Shown piece after piece: positions 17,262 through 25,344 of a stretch of DNA of 64,000 nt (position 1 is the first letter of the stretch; each line of letters starts with the position of its first letter). The notes under the pieces are model-generated. The model was not told where the DNA came from. It saw only the letters and a program-made list of their open reading frames with translations, and made no database searches. The stretch is taken from the NCBI RefSeq assembly GCF_046224405.1, contig NZ_JBJXRK010000001.1:62001-126000 (forward strand). The letters are read 5' to 3'. The DNA comes from Gudongella sp046224405 (GTDB taxonomy: Bacteria > Bacillota > Clostridia > Tissierellales > Tissierellaceae). The position numbers were made by a program, and so were the translations under genes.

Positions 17262-18266
17262 TTATTCAAGACCTTTTCTGATTCTAGGTGCCAGAACTAC
17301 AAAAACCACCAGGCTTATTCCAAGGACAATACCTGAGTATTTCAATATTTCAAGCAAGGATCCCGCATTTGAAAGGACCAGATCGTTCCCCTTGTAAGCC
17401 CAATAAAAGGGTGCCCAATAAAACAGTGGCTGCCATTTGTCCGCAAGGAGCTCCACCCCAGCAATGCTTCCAAAAAGTGGTAGAAACAGCAGCTTCATAT
17501 TTCCAGCGGCGGTCATTACATCATCATTGTTTACACCTTCTATAAAGCCAACCGTCAAGCTTATGAGACAGGTTGTGGCGACCATTAGAAAGGCGTGGAA
17601 ATAGTTGATGTCCCTGAAGCCTGTGAAGAAAAGAAGTATAAAGGATCCGACAATTGGTACAAATACTCCTATGAGGCTTTTCCCCGCAATAAAACCAAGC
17701 CGGGATACCGGTGAAAGGTGGATCGCACTTATGGTGTTGTCACTCTTTTCCTCAACTATGTTGATTGCTATAATCATTCCTCCCATGATGGAAGTAAAGA
17801 TTATGGCCACATTTACCATTATCTTCTTCAAGGGTGGAATGTCCCTTCCATAATCAACAATCTCAGCTGTGGTGTCCTCAATGCCAATCCCGTAATGATC
17901 AAAGGCAGTGAGATTTCTAACATAATCTATGATGTAGTCAGGCTCATTCCCCTGTCTCAGGATAAAGTATTCATCTCCCTTATCTGGTAGAACGCCTACA
18001 ATATTGTCCCTTTTCAGGACCCTTTCCTCAATGTCCTCAACGGTTTTGAGAACCTCCACCTTTGCAAATTGGCTGAAGTATTCCTCCTGCTGAGGATTCT
18101 CGCCCTCCAGCAGGACAACCTCAACTGTGGTGTCATTAATCCCGGGGGAGAATACATTTATCATGATTGCAAACATTACAGGCACAACCAGTATGTACAG
18201 AGTTATAAAATTCCGTACACTGGTCTTCAGGTCCCTTTGAAATATTAAAAGAATTTTCCTTATCAT
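17262..18266 (-). CDS. ABC-2 type transporter permease
   Basis: A protein of 334 residues. It has one N-terminal transmembrane helix (about 22-38), an extracytoplasmic domain (about 40-160) and five or six helices in the C-terminal half (IMGGMIIAINIVEEKSDNTI ... GSFILLFFTG ... LVVFVVLAP). This is the layout of DrrB/YhgE-like ABC-2 permeases of export systems. It is the downstream partner of the permease at 18281 and the ATPase at 19397, so the exporter is probably a heterodimer. The exported compound is unknown. Confidence 0.85.
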   Translation of the reverse strand: MIRKILLIFQRDLKTSVRNFITLYILVVPVMFAIMINVFSPGINDTTVEVVLLEGENPQQEEYFSQFAKVEVLKTVEDIEERVLKRDNIVGVLPDKGDEYFILRQGNEPDYIIDYVRNLTAFDHYGIGIEDTTAEIVDYGRDIPPLKKIMVNVAIIFTSIMGGMIIAINIVEEKSDNTISAIHLSPVSRLGFIAGKSLIGVFVPIVGSFILLFFTGFRDINYFHAFLMVATTCLISLTVGFIEGVNNDDVMTAAGNMKLLFLPLFGSIAGVELLADKWQPLFYWAPFYWAYKGNDLVLSNAGSLLEILKYSGIVLGISLVVFVVLAPRIRKGLE

Positions 18267-18280
18267 TTTATAGCACTCCT

Positions 18281-19396
18281 TTACAGAGTAAGGGTCTTCT
18301 TGAATCTGTGATTTGCAAGAATGAAGATATCCATACCCAAAACGGCAAAGCCCAGGGACGCCAGCATTACGTATGACATATTGCCATTGACTGAAATTAT
18401 TTCCTTGAAGCTCTGGAGCATCACATAGCTGGGGATTATCTTGACCCAGTCAGGGTCCCAGCTAGGTGTAAAGTATGATATGTTTGGCATGATCATGATC
18501 ACTATGACAATGTACAGGGCACCAAAGGCCTGGGCAATGTCCTTGTAGTAGCTTGTGAGGAAAAGCCCCAGGGAGGCTGCAAAAAATCCTGATGTGACAA
18601 GAAACAGCAGCATCGCAGGATAGTTGGGCTGCAGTCCCATAATGGGCACTGTCACTATCATGGTTGTGACAATGGATGTAATAATTATCACTCCTATCTT
18701 GCTCAACAGATAGTGCCATACTGAGGATGCCGTAACTGCATATGCTTTTATTATTCCCTCATCCTTATCCAGGAAAATATATGCTGCAATAATGAAAAGA
18801 CTCATTAGACTGCCGTTGAAGGTCAGAAACACAGGTATTACATTTTCCCTGTCATTTAAGGGTTCCGTATCCTGGTACAGGGATTTTACGACTATATTTT
18901 CAGAGTACTCCTCGATTACATCAAGACCTGCCTTTCTGTTCTGAAAAACCAGCAGAAGGTTCTTGAGCTTCTGGGTTTCATACCCCTGAAGATAGTAGGT
19001 TTGAACTATTTGATTACTCTCGTTAACTCTAATGTGTACAGTTGGTACCCTTTCCGAATCTGAAAATGCATTGAGGGCTTCCATGCTGTTGAGGAGATAT
19101 ATCTCAGTTTCCTCTGTTTCATATAGCTCTGCTGGATATATGGTATTGTTGGCCTCCACTTCCACAAACCGTGGCGCGCCGTACAGATCCTCCTCCAGGA
19201 GATCCTTCTTGAATCTGTCCACGACAACCTGAGGCAGGTCCAGGTAAATGTACTGTTCTCCCTTGGTGTCGAAATTCTCAGGCACGACAAAAATAAGTAT
19301 AAGGAGCAGGACAACTGCCATTCCCAGCTCGATATAGAAATACCAGCTCTTTGACGAAAGCTTCATCTCCTTTATAAAACTGTACCACAGCTTCAT
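18281..19396 (-). CDS. ABC-2 type transporter permease
   Basis: A protein of 371 residues with an N-terminal transmembrane helix (about 20-39), a long extracytoplasmic domain (about 40-185) and a C-terminal bundle of six helices beginning FLTFNGSLMSLFIIAAYIF. It follows the ATPase gene with its ATG directly after the TAA stop, which is typical of translational coupling, and lies 14 bases before the second permease. With that gene it forms the membrane part of an exporter. There is no sign of truncation. Confidence 0.85.
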   Translation of the reverse strand: MKLWYSFIKEMKLSSKSWYFYIELGMAVVLLLILIFVVPENFDTKGEQYIYLDLPQVVVDRFKKDLLEEDLYGAPRFVEVEANNTIYPAELYETEETEIYLLNSMEALNAFSDSERVPTVHIRVNESNQIVQTYYLQGYETQKLKNLLLVFQNRKAGLDVIEEYSENIVVKSLYQDTEPLNDRENVIPVFLTFNGSLMSLFIIAAYIFLDKDEGIIKAYAVTASSVWHYLLSKIGVIIITSIVTTMIVTVPIMGLQPNYPAMLLFLVTSGFFAASLGLFLTSYYKDIAQAFGALYIVIVIMIMPNISYFTPSWDPDWVKIIPSYVMLQSFKEIISVNGNMSYVMLASLGFAVLGMDIFILANHRFKKTLTL

Positions 19397-20251
19397 TTAG
19401 ACCAGGCCCCTTCCCGTTACCTTGATAAATATCTCCTCAAGGGTTGCTTCCTTTGTATGCATGGTTTGTATGTCATTACCCCTAATGACTTCTATAAGCT
19501 TGTTCTTCTCCTCTTCAACAACTGTTGAGTAGCTTTCCTTCCTTAGCTCGCCATCTCTGTAATATTCAACCTCCACCAGCTTCTCACCGTACTTGAGCTT
19601 TAGCTGCTTTGGAGAATCTATCAGTCTGATCTTGCCATCCACGATAAATGCCACCCTATCACATAGCTCATCAGCTATGTACATGTTATGGGTGGTAAGA
19701 AAAACAGTGACTCCCTTTTCATTTTCCTCCTTTATGATGTCCTTTATGTTGGAGGCTATGGCCGGGTCCAGTCCAGTTGTGGGTTCATCCAAAAACCACA
19801 TCTCAGGATTGTTTATCATTGATCTTGCAAAGGTCAGTCTGTGCTTCATACCCTTGGAGTACTCTCCGGCCTTGATCTTTTCCTTGCCATCCAGCCCCAC
19901 CATCCTGATAAGGTCCATTGGTTCCCTTGTTTCCACATCAAAGAGCTTTCCGTAAAACTCAAGGTTCTCCAGACCAGACATCTTGTTGTAAACATTTGAT
20001 TGCTCAAAGGACATGCCAATCTTATTGAACATCTTGTTCTTGATTTGCTTCACATCGTATCCAGCTACCTGGACCTCCCCCTTTTGCAGCTGGAGAAGAC
20101 CCACAAGTATATTCTGGGTTGTTGACTTGCCTGCTCCAGAGGGTCCGAGAAAACCAAATATTTCCCCTTTCTCCACCTGGAAGCTTATATCATTTACTGC
20201 ATATCTTTCATCATTGCTGTATGAGTGGAAAAGGTTCTTGACCGTAATCAT
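19397..20251 (-). CDS. ABC transporter ATP-binding protein
   Basis: A protein of 284 residues with all nucleotide-binding motifs in order: FLGPSGAGKSTTQ is Walker A (about 35-43), a Q-loop follows (MSFEQSN), EYSKGMKHRL is the signature with S-K-G-M in place of S-G-G-Q, MWFLDEPTTGLDPA is Walker B with D-loop, and FLTTHNM holds the switch His. The C-terminal ~60 residues look like the accessory domain of CcmA/DrrA-type export ATPases. It is coupled to the two permeases and preceded by the membrane fusion protein. Confidence 0.93.
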   Translation of the reverse strand: MITVKNLFHSYSNDERYAVNDISFQVEKGEIFGFLGPSGAGKSTTQNILVGLLQLQKGEVQVAGYDVKQIKNKMFNKIGMSFEQSNVYNKMSGLENLEFYGKLFDVETREPMDLIRMVGLDGKEKIKAGEYSKGMKHRLTFARSMINNPEMWFLDEPTTGLDPAIASNIKDIIKEENEKGVTVFLTTHNMYIADELCDRVAFIVDGKIRLIDSPKQLKLKYGEKLVEVEYYRDGELRKESYSTVVEEEKNKLIEVIRGNDIQTMHTKEATLEEIFIKVTGRGLV

Positions 20252-20282
20252 ACTATCCCTTCTTTCGTCACAATTAAAAGCA

Positions 20283-21485
20283 TCAGTCTTCCATATAGTT
20301 GAGAACTACCTCTTCCCCTTCGGCCAAGCCTTCTGTCACCTCTATACGGTTGCCATCCTCAAGACCTGTAACAATTTCCTTTTCAATAGGCTTTCCGTCC
20401 TCCAGAACCTGTACATAGTTATTGCCATTTCTCACATAGACGGCAGCCTTTGGTATCAACAAGGTTTCTTCAGACTCATCAACAATAACCCTTGTCCGGA
20501 GCTCAAGTCCATAGGATAGATTTCCAGCATTCTGTGGGAGACCAATCTCCACAGTTTGTCGGTTCTCCTGAACTCCAAGCTCTGACATTGTTATGAAGGC
20601 TTTGGGATATACCCTGCCGACCTCCAAATTATCCATGTCCACTCCAACCTTCTCGTCAATGATCAAGGCCCTCATGCCAGGCTCTATAAGGAGTGCGTCC
20701 TCAACCATGAAATCCACCAGAACAACCTTGTCAGACGGATCCTGTATCTCAAGTATCATCAATCCTGCTGAAGGGACATCTCCAGCAAATGTGTTCACCT
20801 CTGTTACTATGCCATTTATGTCTGAATAGATCTTGGAATCATCCCTGCTTTTTTCAAGTGACTCAAGGGTCAGAAGAAGAACGTCTATTTCTGCTTCGTA
20901 TCTTTTTCTGGTGCTTCCTGAAACTCCTTTGATCAGCTGATTGTAGTTGTTCTGGGCTACCCCTAGACTGCTTTGCAGCTGTGCCAGATTATTCTGTGCC
21001 TGCTCCAGCTCCACTAGGGATACAGCTCCATTGTTGTACAACTCCTGAATTCTGTCCCTATTCTTTGTTGCCAACTCAATATTCCCGTTGATTCGTGCAA
21101 TTTCAATCTTTGCGCTATTTATGCTTTCGATATTGGTACCTGAAGTTGCATCTGAGTATGTAGCCTCCAGAGCCTCTATCTGCTTCTCCACCTTTTTGAT
21201 TTCCAGATCCAGGTTGTCCTCGAACTCAATCAAAAGCTGCCCACTTCTAACCTGGTCTCCCAGCTGGACCTTTAGGGATTCTACTTTATTTGCGCTGTTT
21301 CCGTAATATTTTCTGATGTTTCTTGAGCTTACCCTTCCACTGTCCTGGACAGACCTCCCCAATTCTCCCTTCTCAACCTGGGCAGTATTATACCTTCTAC
21401 CGACGTTTCCCACAGTTAAGAAATAAAATATTGCCACTGCCACAGCTGTAAATACAACAAATGCAATCACTAATTTCTTTTTCAT
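20283..21485 (-). CDS. HlyD/MacA-type membrane fusion (efflux adaptor) protein
   Basis: A protein of 400 residues. It has an N-terminal transmembrane anchor (about 3-21), a lipoyl-like half domain (GRSVQDSGRVSSRN), a long alpha-helical hairpin (about 85-190, rich in K/E/Q with coiled-coil spacing), a second lipoyl half (SDINGIVTEVNTFAG) and a beta-barrel with C-terminal domain (AALLIPKAAVYVRNG-like stretch, ETLLIPKAAVYV). This adaptor belongs to the ABC exporter encoded next to it and heads the operon. The ATG at 21485 has GGAGG 5 bases upstream; an earlier ATG overlaps that site. Confidence 0.88.
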   Translation of the reverse strand: MKKKLVIAFVVFTAVAVAIFYFLTVGNVGRRYNTAQVEKGELGRSVQDSGRVSSRNIRKYYGNSANKVESLKVQLGDQVRSGQLLIEFEDNLDLEIKKVEKQIEALEATYSDATSGTNIESINSAKIEIARINGNIELATKNRDRIQELYNNGAVSLVELEQAQNNLAQLQSSLGVAQNNYNQLIKGVSGSTRKRYEAEIDVLLLTLESLEKSRDDSKIYSDINGIVTEVNTFAGDVPSAGLMILEIQDPSDKVVLVDFMVEDALLIEPGMRALIIDEKVGVDMDNLEVGRVYPKAFITMSELGVQENRQTVEIGLPQNAGNLSYGLELRTRVIVDESEETLLIPKAAVYVRNGNNYVQVLEDGKPIEKEIVTGLEDGNRIEVTEGLAEGEEVVLNYMED

Positions 21486-21743
21486 GGCTACCTCCATTTC
21501 TAGGTCTTGAAAATTTTGATCCGAGATCTATTCAAGTCAAAAACTCACCGAAAGTTCAGCTATATGTAAGCATTGAAGCGGATCTGGTTATTTTATTCTT
21601 GCTTTAATCTGTCATTAAGATAAATACCCGGCTTAGTTCCTTTAAAACCTGAATCAGTCTCTTATTTTTGTAAATATAAACATTTGTTAGCCATTCAATG
21701 GATCTATGAAAATCAAAAGATGAAGCCTGTCAATGTACAAGCT
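21486..21743. other. Intergenic region upstream of the ABC operon
   Basis: These 258 bases separate the adaptor gene from the end of the chromate transporter pair. No gene is seen. A TTGACT on the minus strand near 21535-21540 could be a -35 box for the ABC operon, but its -10 partner is poor. The left end of the chromate-gene terminator lies here. Confidence 0.4.
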
Positions 21744-21746
21744 TCA
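21708..21746 (-). terminator. Terminator after the chromate transporter pair
   Basis: Stem TGAAGC (21721-21726) and GCTTCA (21741-21746), extended by a TGT/ACA pair after one mismatch, followed on the minus strand by the T-rich ATCTTTTGATTTTC. The stop codon of the 21744 gene is part of the stem. Confidence 0.55.
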
Positions 21747-22328
21747 CCCAAGGTAAGACTGATTTGCGAATCCAAATGCTATTCCTATCACTGCAGATAA
21801 TGCTATGTAGGCAACAGGATGCTTCTTGAATCTTCTTATAAGATAAAAAATGATAACAAAATACAGCGCCTTCCTCCAGTCAAGAAGATCGCTCATTTCA
21901 TTTGTGGCATTGAACAGCTCGGTATTTAGAACAGCTATTCTAACAATTTCAACACCTGCAGCTGCAATAAGTCCAGTCACAGCCGGTCTCAATCCATAGA
22001 ATATGTTCTCCACAAGGGAACTTTTTCTGAATCTTTCAAGATATCCTGACACAACTGATACTATAATAATGGATGGAAGGACAAGTCCAAGGGTTGCTAT
22101 GACACCTCCCAGTATCCCAGCCACATTGTACCCTACATATGTAGCCATATTTATGCCGATTGGACCAGGGGTGGACTCTGATATTGCAACCATGTCTGCA
22201 ATAAACGATATTGAGTACCAACCGGTTGATTCGGATAAATCCTGAAGGAATGGTATTGTTGCCATTCCACCTCCAATTGTGAAAAATCCAATCTTTAGGA
22301 ACTCATAGAACAGTTTCGCAAAAATCAT
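21744..22328 (-). CDS. Chromate transporter, half-size CHR subunit (second of pair)
   Basis: A protein of 194 residues with six predicted helices. It opens LFYEFLKIGFFTIGGGMATIPFL, matching the F-x-x-G-G-x-x-x-I-P motif at the start of a CHR domain, with PGPIGINMATYVGYN as the second conserved block. Full-length ChrA has two CHR domains; here they are split into adjacent genes whose reading frames overlap by 4 bases (ATGA), so the pair most likely works as a heterodimer. CHR proteins export chromate or carry other anions; the anion here is not known. Confidence 0.9.
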   Translation of the reverse strand: MIFAKLFYEFLKIGFFTIGGGMATIPFLQDLSESTGWYSISFIADMVAISESTPGPIGINMATYVGYNVAGILGGVIATLGLVLPSIIIVSVVSGYLERFRKSSLVENIFYGLRPAVTGLIAAAGVEIVRIAVLNTELFNATNEMSDLLDWRKALYFVIIFYLIRRFKKHPVAYIALSAVIGIAFGFANQSYLG

Positions 22329-22870
22329 TTAAGCGCACCTCCTGCCAGCTTTCTTGAGACTATGCCGAAGATTGCCGAGGCCACAATAAGCACTATAGGT
22401 GAAAGTCCAGTTGCCATCATTCCTATGAATACTATTGCAAACACTGTTATTCCTGTCTTGTCCACCACTCCCTTTTTCCAAAGGCCGATCACCGAGTTAA
22501 GTATAAGTGCTGAGACGCATACAGCAATTCCGGCAAAGGCATTCCTGACAATTGGGTTGTCTTGAAAGTTGCTTAGAAATGCGGCTATAAAGGTGATTAT
22601 AAAAAGGCAGGGTCCTACAATTCCCAGAGCTCCAGCAATTCCTCCGGGGATACCCTTTCGTTCCTTTCCTATGAAGATTGCCACGTTGACCGCAATAATC
22701 CCTGGAAGTCCTTGACTAACGGCGTAGTAATCTATTATTCTTTCCTCTGTCATCCACTTTTTTGTTTCAACAATTTCCCTTTGAAGTATGGGCAGCATTG
22801 CATAGCCACCTCCAAAGGTTACTGCACTCATCTTGAAAAACGAGACGAAAATTTCCCACAACTCCCTCAT
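22325..22870 (-). CDS. Chromate transporter, half-size CHR subunit (first of pair)
   Basis: A protein of 181 residues with the same pattern as its neighbour: FFKMSAVTFGGGYAMLPIL near the N terminus and QGLPGIIAVNVAIFIG later. The frame is open a few codons further upstream, but the ATG at 22870 has AAAGGG 8 bases before it. It is the first gene of the two-gene unit and is followed with a 4-base overlap by the second CHR gene. Confidence 0.9.
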   Translation of the reverse strand: MRELWEIFVSFFKMSAVTFGGGYAMLPILQREIVETKKWMTEERIIDYYAVSQGLPGIIAVNVAIFIGKERKGIPGGIAGALGIVGPCLFIITFIAAFLSNFQDNPIVRNAFAGIAVCVSALILNSVIGLWKKGVVDKTGITVFAIVFIGMMATGLSPIVLIVASAIFGIVSRKLAGGALK

Positions 22871-22950
22871 GTCCATCACCCTTTGTCAATTAGTCATTTA
22901 TTATGCCTCTTATTTTATTGTACAATATTTCCAAGGAATATGCATATGAA

Positions 22951-22979
22951 TTGGTAATTATTAAGATAATTAATACTAT
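22951..22979 (+). promoter_or_regulatory. Promoter of the DUF2703 gene
   Basis: TTGGTA (22951-22956) and TACTAT (22974-22979) with a 17-base spacer. Transcription would begin near 22986, downstream of an upstream in-frame ATG at 22983, which supports the later start at 23055. Confidence 0.5.
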
Positions 22980-23054
22980 CTGTTGAATTGGCGGGAGTCC
23001 AGGTGTATGATTGAGTGGAGGGCATACATATCAGATACAAATGGGAGGTTCACT

Positions 23055-23453
23055 ATGAAGACCTTAGTTATAGAATGGAGACACCTTGATGTGGAAGGGG
23101 AAACCTGTGAACGCTGCAGCCAGACGGGAGCCAGTTTGGTGGAGGAAACAAGGCTATTAAACAGAAAATTGAATTCACTTGGATATCAGGTAAAGCTAAT
23201 GGAAACCAAGCTTGATGAAGCCAAGATCCAAGAATCCAATCTGATCCTCTTAAATGGTGTTCCCATTGAAAAAATCATCAAGATAAGGGTAGTCGACAAC
23301 TATTGCAAATCCTGCTCAGACCTTGTGGGCTCAGAAACCTATTGCAGGGCGGTTTATTACAAGGGCAGGAAATATGACGACGTTCCCAGGATTGCCATTA
23401 GGGAAGCTGTGGCAAAGTCATTGGGGTTGAAGGTACGAAAGCGAAAAGGTTAA
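23055..23453 (+). CDS. DUF2703 family protein
   Basis: A protein of 132 residues. It starts MKTLVIEWRHLDVEGETCER, the usual N terminus of DUF2703, with the C-E-R-C pair in a thioredoxin-like position after the first strand. VDNYCKSCSDLVG and ETYCRAV supply further Cys. The frame is open to 22983, but the ATG at 23055 has GGGAGG 6 bases upstream. The spaced Cys pairs suggest metal or thiol chemistry, but the family's function is not known to me. It has its own promoter and terminator. Confidence 0.85.
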   Translation: MKTLVIEWRHLDVEGETCERCSQTGASLVEETRLLNRKLNSLGYQVKLMETKLDEAKIQESNLILLNGVPIEKIIKIRVVDNYCKSCSDLVGSETYCRAVYYKGRKYDDVPRIAIREAVAKSLGLKVRKRKG

Positions 23454-23461
23454 AAAAAGCA

Positions 23462-23497
23462 AAATACCAGAATTCATTGATTTGAATTCTGGTATTT
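23462..23497. terminator. Bidirectional terminator
   Basis: Perfect 15 bp stem, AAATACCAGAATTCA (23462-23476) and TGAATTCTGGTATTT (23483-23497), loop of 6. It serves the converging genes ending at 23453 and 23515. Confidence 0.85.
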
Positions 23498-23514
23498 CAT
23501 ATATTCCTCAGCAA

Positions 23515-23931
23515 TTACTGCATTTCCGAGTATTTCTTGAAGTTATCAAGAATTGCCTGCCAGCCTGACCGCTGCATTTCCATGGAATTGGATTCTTCAG
23601 CCTCGAATGTATACTTTACATTCACACCGGCCTCAACCGGTTCTAGCTCAATCAATACCTTTCTACCATCATCCAGGGTGTATGCGATTCTTCTGTTCAG
23701 TTCCACCTCATGGTACTTGCCGGAAAAATCAAATCCATAGCTTCCGTCCTTGGCCTCCATTCTATAGTTGAATTGGCCTCCTACCCGAAGGTCATTTACG
23801 GCTCTAGGTGTATGCCAGTCTTCAGATGCACTGTTCCATTTGGTAATGTGCTCCGGAAGATTTAAATACTCCCAAATCTTATCTACAGTCTGATTTACCG
23901 TTGCCTGAACAACAATCTTTTGTTTCTCCAT
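23515..23931 (-). CDS. SRPBCC/AHSA1-type ligand-binding protein
   Basis: A protein of 138 residues with the START-like pattern of the activator of Hsp90 ATPase (AHSA1) family: VDKIWEYLNLPEHITKWN, the W-x-x-P-x-A-V-N-D-L-R-V-G-G stretch, GKYHEVELNRRIAYTL and a C-terminal helix MQRSGWQAILDNFKKY. Members bind hydrophobic ligands; the ligand here is unknown. The ATG at 23931 has AAAGGAGG 8 bases upstream, so the earlier in-frame start at 23955 is rejected. Confidence 0.87.
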   Translation of the reverse strand: MEKQKIVVQATVNQTVDKIWEYLNLPEHITKWNSASEDWHTPRAVNDLRVGGQFNYRMEAKDGSYGFDFSGKYHEVELNRRIAYTLDDGRKVLIELEPVEAGVNVKYTFEAEESNSMEMQRSGWQAILDNFKKYSEMQ

Positions 23932-24145
23932 ATCTAGTGCCTCCTTTAAATCCACGGACCCTCATATTCCAATACCCACCCAAAAATATAAAAAGGATAT
24001 CACAAGATAAGAGCATATCCAGACTTCACTCCTCTGGCCTGTTTTGCTCTAACTATGTTCTATCCCCATTGTCGCTGCTATATCTATATACATGCAATAA
24101 ATACCCAAAATCTCAAATATCAATCCTATCGTTCTTCCGAAGCCC

Positions 24146-24688
24146 TTATGGATTTTCGCTAGTGATTACTCTTTCATAGCCGTATCTCAGTCCTCCAGCT
24201 TCGTCACCCTCCTGAATAAAAAATTTACCGCACTTCTCGAAGCCTGCCTTTTGCATCGCCCCGTTCATTGCAGCGTTGTCAGGATGAGTGTCTGCCCTTA
24301 CACTTACTGCGCCTTTTTCAGCTGCAAGCCTTGCAACGGAATCAAGCAAAAATCCCGTTAAATTCTTGCCTTGATGCTTCCGTGCCACTGCAGCCCGATG
24401 TATGGTTGCATAAACAGCGTTGTCAGCAGTTTTCCAGTTTCCTGAAATCAGGTGTCTATAGGAAGCCTCCTCTGTGAAAGTCACTGCACATACTGCAACT
24501 ACTTCATCATTGTCAGTAACAACATATCCCAAGCCATCTTCAACATCCTGAATAAAAAGCTTTCGATCAGGGTAAGTGCCTTTCTGCCATTGGTCGATTC
24601 CATTATTTTTAAGCAGCTCCTTGCCATCATTGGCAATCTGTACAATGGCATCAATATCAAAAATTGTTGATTTTCTGAATACAAGCAT
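24146..24688 (-). CDS. GNAT-family N-acetyltransferase
   Basis: A protein of 180 residues covering a single GNAT domain. IHRAAVARKHQGKNLTGFLL is the acetyl-CoA binding motif A, followed by SVRADTHPDNAAMNGAMQKA and GFEKCGKFFI, the motif-B Asn/Gly-Phe pattern seen in small-substrate acetyltransferases. The substrate is not known. It stands alone; no terminator is obvious, and a degenerate copy of the TGAGTCA palindrome follows its upstream region at 24771. Confidence 0.88.
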   Translation of the reverse strand: MLVFRKSTIFDIDAIVQIANDGKELLKNNGIDQWQKGTYPDRKLFIQDVEDGLGYVVTDNDEVVAVCAVTFTEEASYRHLISGNWKTADNAVYATIHRAAVARKHQGKNLTGFLLDSVARLAAEKGAVSVRADTHPDNAAMNGAMQKAGFEKCGKFFIQEGDEAGGLRYGYERVITSENP

Positions 24689-24770
24689 ATTTCGTCTCCC
24701 ACTTTTGTATTTTATTCATCCTTAATGGATTACACTTAAATTATATCACACGATTATGACACGCTCCAGC

Positions 24771-24800
24771 GAATCATTAGGGACGGTTATTTTTGATTTA
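24771..24800 (-). repeat. Palindromic dispersed repeat, copy 1 (degenerate)
   Basis: A weak match to the repeat found intact at 25312, 26757, 27857, 28226 and 28268: the GGGACGGTT core is kept but both TGAGTCA/TGACTCA ends carry changes. It lies just downstream of the ASCH gene. Confidence 0.6.
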
Positions 24801-24821
24801 AGGGAAAGAATTCTTAAGCTT

Positions 24822-25295
24822 TTAAGGGTAAACAACTTTGAATTCCTCAAATACAACTAGCATATCCTCGTTAAATTCCAGCCCCATGACCTGGCATTCC
24901 CTGGTGAAAAATCTTATATGTCCCTCTCTCCAGTATTTAAGGGATTTGTCTCCCTCACCCTCAATCCTGGCATGCTCTTCTGTTATATCCCTGAAAGGTA
25001 GAATGGTGACTTTGCTGCTCTTGATTATGCATTTTGCAATCCCGTCCCAATCGGTAATGATTACATGTTGACCTACTTCGGGTACTTTTTCATTCTCAAA
25101 TTCATAGCTCCTGTACAGGGATGCTGTAGCTCTTTTTGTTCCTTCCAGTACCAACTGGGCCAGCTCATTGGCATCCTCCTCATTGTCGCAGAAGTACCAG
25201 GATTCATATGTCAGGTCTGTCCCTTCAGGGTCTTCTCCGATTGATCTTAAATACTTCTCCCACATCTCAAGTACTGATTTATTAATATTTGTCAT
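24822..25295 (-). CDS. ASCH domain-containing protein
   Basis: A protein of 157 residues. The stretch ELAQLVLEGTKRATASLYR followed by GQHVIITDWDGIAKCIIKSS is the beta-barrel core of the ASCH domain (PUA-like), in which the G-x-K-x-x-T motif after the first helix is characteristic. ASCH proteins are thought to bind RNA or nucleosides, and some hydrolyse acetylcytidine; I cannot tell which applies. GAGGGAGG is the ribosome binding site. It lies between two copies of the palindromic repeat. Confidence 0.87.
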   Translation of the reverse strand: MTNINKSVLEMWEKYLRSIGEDPEGTDLTYESWYFCDNEEDANELAQLVLEGTKRATASLYRSYEFENEKVPEVGQHVIITDWDGIAKCIIKSSKVTILPFRDITEEHARIEGEGDKSLKYWREGHIRFFTRECQVMGLEFNEDMLVVFEEFKVVYP

Positions 25296-25311
25296 GCTTT
25301 ACCTCCCTCGG

Positions 25312-25342
25312 TGAGTCAATGGGGACGGTTCTTTTTGACTCA
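25312..25342 (-). repeat. Palindromic dispersed repeat, copy 2
   Basis: TGAGTCA, then the GGGGACGGTTC core, then TGACTCA. The terminal 7-mers are inverted repeats apart from the centre base. It lies between the ASCH start and the FAD-reductase stop codon, and the stop TGA is within 3 bases of its right end. Confidence 0.85.
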
Positions 25343-25344
25343 AA